Assembly (NCBI GenBank): GCA_004352715.1
Contig: SCFE01000008.1
Coordinates: 1,471,299-1,519,348, forward strand
Source: Hofstenia miamia
Lineage: Eukaryota > Xenacoelomorpha > Acoela
Direction: 5' to 3'
DNA length: 48,050 bases
Shown here piece after piece: positions 43,681-48,050 of the stretch (position 1 is the first letter of the stretch; every line of letters begins with the position of its first letter). Under the pieces are notes generated by a model. That model was not told the origin of the DNA, did not search any database, and was given only the letters and a program-made list of their open reading frames with translations. The position numbers and the translations under genes are program-made.

Positions 43681-44821
43681 AAAAATGAATCAACGTGAAA
43701 CCGGTTGAGATAAATATGAATTTTTAAAAACAATTATCTCAAAAAATCACCGAGTATATGATAAAATACCAGTTAAAACCTTGATTTTTGTAATTCATTA
43801 AAAATATAATTCGGGAAATGGTCATTAGCTGCATCAACCATTTCAATAAATCATGGTAAAAAAGTGAATTATTTTGAATGCGCCAGCATTTATATTAGGC
43901 CTAACTGTTAATTATAAGGACCTGTTTCCCAAGAAACCTAGCAAACAAACGCCATAAATAAATAAATAATTAATTGAATAAAAAGAAAGGCAATTTCTAC
44001 TGAAAGAGAATCATAGTGCTACACAAACTAATTCCTAATATTGTGTTTAAAAGTTAATTTAGGTTAATCTTCATTTAAATTATTATTATTCTAATCTAAA
44101 TTTTGGTACGAGTACAAATATAGGTTATGATTATGGCTTGAGTTACACTTTTGATACGATGAAGTTTTAAATGAGTTTGATTCAATATAAAGAGCAGTGA
44201 CTTTAATGTAATAAGTTTATTTCTTAGACTTAATTTGGTTTTCCAAAAAAACATGTACTTTGTCTGTGGGAAAGCATAGCAGATCCTCTGCATTACAAGG
44301 AAAAGGAGTGAACTACGCGGACAAAGGAATTAACTGGAAGATTCAGCTGTGTTAACTTGTCTCTTGTTGACAGCACAAATGCTTTATTTCTATCCAATTG
44401 AATCTTAAGCTTGACTTATTTAAAATCTTTGTCAAAGCATTGGATAAATAATTAACTCGATTGAAATACCTCTTGGAAAACATTTTTAAATTGATTTTGA
44501 AAATAAAAAGCACGGAATGTTTTTTAATGGTCCCCAAATTTGTCTCCTTGATAACTATGATGTCATAATGCAACTAAGCATCAAAAAGAGAGCTACACAG
44601 AAAATTTTTCAATGGGTACTAGAGATTCCTGGGAAAAATTTAGCGGCCAACCAAGAGGAAATGATCTATGATACGATATACAATTATCAAATCATGGGAA
44701 TAAATGTTTTCGAAAATTCAACAATATGCTCACCAAACTCATTGTGCCCAAACTTGGCGGCGTAGGGAAAATTATTTTTGCAACATACTACTTAGTTTAA
44801 CTAATTAGTCACGTGAGTTAC
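43681..44821. other. No gene recognised
   Basis: AT-rich sequence with short frames on both strands, none with recognisable domains or splice structure. Confidence 0.4.
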
Positions 44822-45845
44822 TATATATATATATATATATATATANNNNNNNNNNNNNNNNNNNNNNNNNNNNNNNNNNNNNNNNNNNNNNNNNNNNNNN
44901 NNNNNNNNNNNNNNNNNNNNNNNNNNNNNNNNNNNNNNNNNNNNNNNNNNNNNNNNNNNNNNNNNNNNNNNNNNNNNNNNNNNNNNNNNNNNNNNNNNNN
45001 NNNNNNNNNNNNNNNNNNNNNNNNNNNNNNNNNNNNNNNNNNNNNNNNNNNNNNNNNNNNNNNNNNNNNNNNNNNNNNNNNNNNNNNNNNNNNNNNNNNN
45101 NNNNNNNNNNNNNNNNNNNNNNNNNNNNNNNNNNNNNNNNNNNNNNNNNNNNNNNNNNNNNNNNNNNNNNNNNNNNNNNNNNNNNNNNNNNNNNNNNNNN
45201 NNNNNNNNNNNNNNNNNNNNNNNNNNNNNNNNNNNNNNNNNNNNNNNNNNNNNNNNNNNNNNNNNNNNNNNNNNNNNNNNNNNNNNNNNNNNNNNNNNNN
45301 NNNNNNNNNNNNNNNNNNNNNNNNNNNNNNNNNNNNNNNNNNNNNNNNNNNNNNNNNNNNNNNNNNNNNNNNNNNNNNNNNNNNNNNNNNNNNNNNNNNN
45401 NNNNNNNNNNNNNNNNNNNNNNNNNNNNNNNNNNNNNNNNNNNNNNNNNNNNNNNNNNNNNNNNNNNNNNNNNNNNNNNNNNNNNNNNNNNNNNNNNNNN
45501 NNNNNNNNNNNNNNNNNNNNNNNNNNNNNNNNNNNNNNNNNNNNNNNNNNNNNNNNNNNNNNNNNNNNNNNNNNNNNNNNNNNNNNNNNNNNNNNNNNNN
45601 NNNNNNNNNNNNNNNNNNNNNNNNNNNNNNNNNNNNNNNNNNNNNNNNNNNNNNNNNNNNNNNNNNNNNNNNNNNNNNNNNNNNNNNNNNNNNNNNNNNN
45701 NNNNNNNNNNNNNNNNNNNNNNNNNNNNNNNNNNNNNNNNNNNNNNNNNNNNNNNNNNNNNNNNNNNNNNNNNNNNNNNNNNNNNNNNNNNNNNNNNNNN
45801 NNNNNNNNNNNNNNNNNNNNNNNNNNNNNNNNNNNNNNNNNNNNN
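44822..45845. other. (TA)n tract running into a 1000-N assembly gap
   Basis: A TA repeat from 44822 leads directly into exactly 1000 N (44846-45845). The microsatellite probably caused the assembly break. Confidence 0.97.
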
Positions 45846-46125
45846 GTATGGGAAGAATATAAACCTTTTAAAAATTTTTTTAACTGCTTCAAATTCGAAA
45901 ATTTTGTTTTTGTAGCAAAGGTTGAAATTAGCAAATTCAGAAGGCGCTCTAAATACAGTGAGCAAAATACTTGCGCAATTACTACTCTAAAAGTATCACT
46001 CTGGTCGGCTGACACAGCTGAGTATGTTAATTGACAGCCAAACTTTCCGAATATTTTTCAAGTCGGAAATCATAAATTTATTGTTTTTCAAATGAAGTTA
46101 TTTTAGGCCCACATGCATTTTTATC

Positions 46126-46329
46126 ATGTCAACAAATTCTGATGAAGATGTAAATAGTGAACGAAATGAACAATCAGTGGAAAATGCTGTAAATTATTTT
46201 AGAGATGAGTCAGGTTCTTATTCACTATCTTGTACAAATGACCATAGTAGCTCTTCCACTACAAATGAAGCTGACTTATCTAATGAATGCAAATTTTCAG
46301 GCATTAATGATGGCCATTTGAAGACCGAG
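46126..46329 (+). CDS. First coding exon of an unrecognised gene
   Basis: The frame starts at ATG 46126 and encodes 68 residues rich in Ser, Asn, Asp and Glu (MSTNSDEDVNSERNEQ at the start). It ends at GAG immediately followed by GTAAGT, a consensus splice donor, in phase 0. An in-frame stop lies at 46093-46095. A possible acceptor (ttattttag) at 46106 suggests a preceding non-coding exon. A short upstream ORF (46113-46142) overlaps the start in another frame. The acidic, low-complexity composition is common at the N terminus of nuclear regulatory proteins, but no family is recognised. The remaining exons would lie to the right; none was identified before the window end. Confidence 0.6.
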
Positions 46330-46979
46330 GTAAGTCAAATTTGAAATTATTATTAAAAATCTAGTTTGATACTTAAATATTATTGTAGAATTGTAAGTGC
46401 CGTTTAATATCTTTTAAATTACGTAGCTCTAGATAAAATTGATGTAAAAACAATTTTTCAATATATTCAGTCATTGGTGTGTTGATTTGCAGAATTTAAT
46501 TTGCCACTTTGTGAAATTTATGCAACTTTTGAAATATCTGTGTTTCATGTATGAGTAAATAAGTTCCAATGTATTAAATATTTTTTTGGGAAACATAGCC
46601 AATGTTTATTAGCAAATTTCTTTATTTTTGATAAATAATGAATGTATAAATAGTACTTCTGTGAGACAACATTCCTGTTCTCAACTTGTGCCATTGTTAG
46701 CCATAGAAATAAATGACGTGTGATTTAAAATTGAAAGTGCATACTGAGGTATTTAAATATTAATTTCAAACCCATTGTACTTAATTATAGAAAAGGACAA
46801 CAGTTAGATGGCTGCTGTTCTTATTTTGATATTAACAAGGATCTATTTAAAAATCTGCAACAAACTGATGTATTCTCACCATCACGAAAATATACAAAGT
46901 ACTTTATCTTAGAATAATATCTTCGACTCTTACTCCAAGTTATTCGTTGGTATGATCAAACAAAATGGCCATATCATTC
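46330..46979 (+). other. Presumed first intron of the plus-strand gene
   Basis: AT-rich sequence following the GTAAGT donor; no second exon recognised. Confidence 0.4.
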
Positions 46980-47235
46980 CAACAATATTAAATTATAATA
47001 TATTCATCTATTTCTTGTAACGTGGTTAAATTGTATGTGACAATATTACACTCCGCATTAAGGTATGAACCNNNNNNNNNNNNNNNNNNNNNNNNNNNNN
47101 NNNNNNNNNNNNNNNNNNNNNNNNNNNNNNNNNNNNNNNNNNNCAACAATATTAAATTATAATATATTCATCTATTTCTTGTAACGTGGTTAAATTGTAT
47201 GTGACAATATTACACTCCGCATTAAGGTATGAACC
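46980..47235. repeat. 92-bp exact repeat on both sides of a 72-N gap
   Basis: 46980-47071 (starting caacaatattaaatt) is identical to 47144-47235, with N at 47072-47143 between them. The left contig ends with the same 92 bp that begin the right contig, so the gap is almost certainly an unclosed overlap. Confidence 0.93.
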
Positions 47236-47420
47236 AGACTTGTCAACAAGCCGAGCCAAGCCGAGCTTGAGCAGAGCATTTGATATACAACGAGCCCAAA
47301 ACGAGCCTTTATTAAGCTGAGCAGATTTATAGTTCTGCTTTTTAATTTGCTTATGCAGATTTTTCTTATTTTTTATTCAATATAAGTAGTAATGAAAGTA
47401 CTGGTTGTATATATGCAGCT
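47235..47420. mobile_element. Truncated second copy of the 283-bp miniature element
   Basis: Opens cagacttgtcaacaagcc and contains the interior block gatttatagttctg..tttttaatttg..tatgcagattttt..attcaatata shared with 28730-29012 in the same orientation. It also has gagc-rich repeats (gccgagccaagccgagc) not kept in the other copy. No right inverted repeat or target duplication was found, so its 3' end is lost or diverged. Confidence 0.6.
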
Positions 47421-47744
47421 TTCTATTGATTATGATAAGAAAAAAGGGGTTTTTTTGAAATTCAGGATTTTACAGCCAGGGGTAAAAATAACTGCAGCCA
47501 TACCCATATAGATAATTATTGAATTATACCCATTTTTAACTATGTACCTATATGTTTTTAATCAAATTTTTGCATTTTTTTAGAAAGCCTGCCTTTTTGG
47601 ACATACCAAAGAATTCCTGGAATCACTGATTGTTCAAAATTTTTATATGAAATTCAGTGCTTCTACTTTTAATTACATCCTATTTCTTAAGCAAAACATA
47701 AAACCTGTCAGATGTCCTAACAAAGGGTTTTTCTTTAAGAAATT
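47421..47744. other. No gene recognised
   Basis: AT-rich sequence without sustained frame. Confidence 0.4.
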
Positions 47745-48050
47745 TCAAGTATTTTGAATTGAATAGCAATAGCTCCTACCCAATCCATATTCATTGCAAA
47801 ACCGACCATAACTTTCGTGGAGAATTGAATGTATATGACAACATTGGATACTTCCAAATAAATATTCAAATAGGTTTGTTAAACATCCTTCTCCTGGACC
47901 AATCAAACCAATTTCCTGGTCAAATTTATCTAATATATCACTTATAGAAATGTGTTTCTCAAAATTAACCACATAAAGACGTTGGTAAGCTAAACAAGCC
48001 TTGAGAATCACAGGATTTAACTTAGGATAATTAAATTTTTGTATTTTAAA
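47745..48050 (-). CDS. Unrecognised open frame reaching the window edge
   Basis: On the minus strand a frame is open from the window edge (48050) to the stop at 47745-47747, about 101 codons. The composition looks protein-like, with clustered Cys, Tyr and Gly near the C terminus (FGSIQCCHIHSILHESYGRF and NEYGLGRSYCYS). No initiating ATG is present in the visible part, so it would be a 3' exon or the tail of a transposon protein. I do not recognise the family. It lies on the strand opposite to the exon at 46126, so it would belong to another gene or to a mobile element. Confidence 0.35.
   Translation of the reverse strand, partial: FKIQKFNYPKLNPVILKACLAYQRLYVVNFEKHISISDILDKFDQEIGLIGPGEGCLTNLFEYLFGSIQCCHIHSILHESYGRFCNEYGLGRSYCYSIQNT

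Noticed and set aside
44801-46015. Long open frames across the second 1000-N gap
   Set aside because: Artefact of translating N plus a TA microsatellite.
1-48050. CRISPR array, operons, rRNA or bacterial signals
   Set aside because: No regularly spaced identical repeats with unique spacers and no prokaryotic gene organisation; all evidence is eukaryotic.

Overview
The window looks like AT-rich genomic DNA from an invertebrate-type animal, or another eukaryote of similar genome style. The evidence is GT/AG splice signals, diffuse gene spacing, long (AT)n tracts, two LINE retrotransposons with jockey/CR1-type features, mariner and hAT DNA transposons, and scaffold gaps (two of exactly 1000 N). 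No bacterial operon structure, ribosome-binding sites, rRNA or clear functional tRNA genes are seen. I cannot name the species.

The main gene is on the minus strand at 33506-39859. It is a single exon-like open frame of about 2117 codons. In order it encodes a low-complexity N terminus, a large alpha/beta region, a beta-propeller-like segment, a GBP/VLIG-like large GTPase domain (GKQSTGKS P-loop, DFEG switch), a long Cys/His-rich zinc-binding region with repeated C-x5-H-x3-H-x-C units, and a C-terminal von Willebrand factor A domain with an intact metal-binding (MIDAS) set. A splice acceptor at the 5' edge shows that upstream exon(s) exist. An in-frame GTTAGT near the stop suggests that further 3' exons may exist.

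The left end (about 1396-7110, minus strand) carries a decayed second copy of the same gene in the same orientation and domain order. It is broken by many frameshifts and stops, has lost the GTPase P-loop and part of the VWA fold, and has substituted zinc ligands. A 387-bp tandem duplication (7160-7933) at its 5' edge carries two copies of an upstream exon relic with preserved acceptor sites.

Between the two copies (about 8-33 kb) lies a graveyard of mobile elements. There is an internally deleted hAT element with terminal inverted repeats and a recognisable dimerisation domain (9771-10429), an 801-bp mariner-like element with perfect 32-bp inverted repeats and TA target sites (12274-13074), and a 164-bp hAT miniature element with 8-bp target duplications (21872-22035). 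There are also two broken LINEs (22772-23853 and 25381-27746), a decayed tandem array (23930-25140), and a 283-bp miniature element with 8-bp target duplications (28730-29012) that has a second, truncated relative at 47235.

The right end (40-48 kb) contains a tRNA-like SINE head, a short transposase-like remnant, dispersed repeats and several assembly duplications around gaps. It also has one convincing first coding exon of an unrecognised plus-strand gene (46126-46329, followed by GTAAGT) and an unrecognised minus-strand open frame running off the window end. Three apparent tandem duplications (20573-21596, 42204-43366, 46980-47235) abut N runs and are best read as unmerged overlapping contigs or haplotypes.
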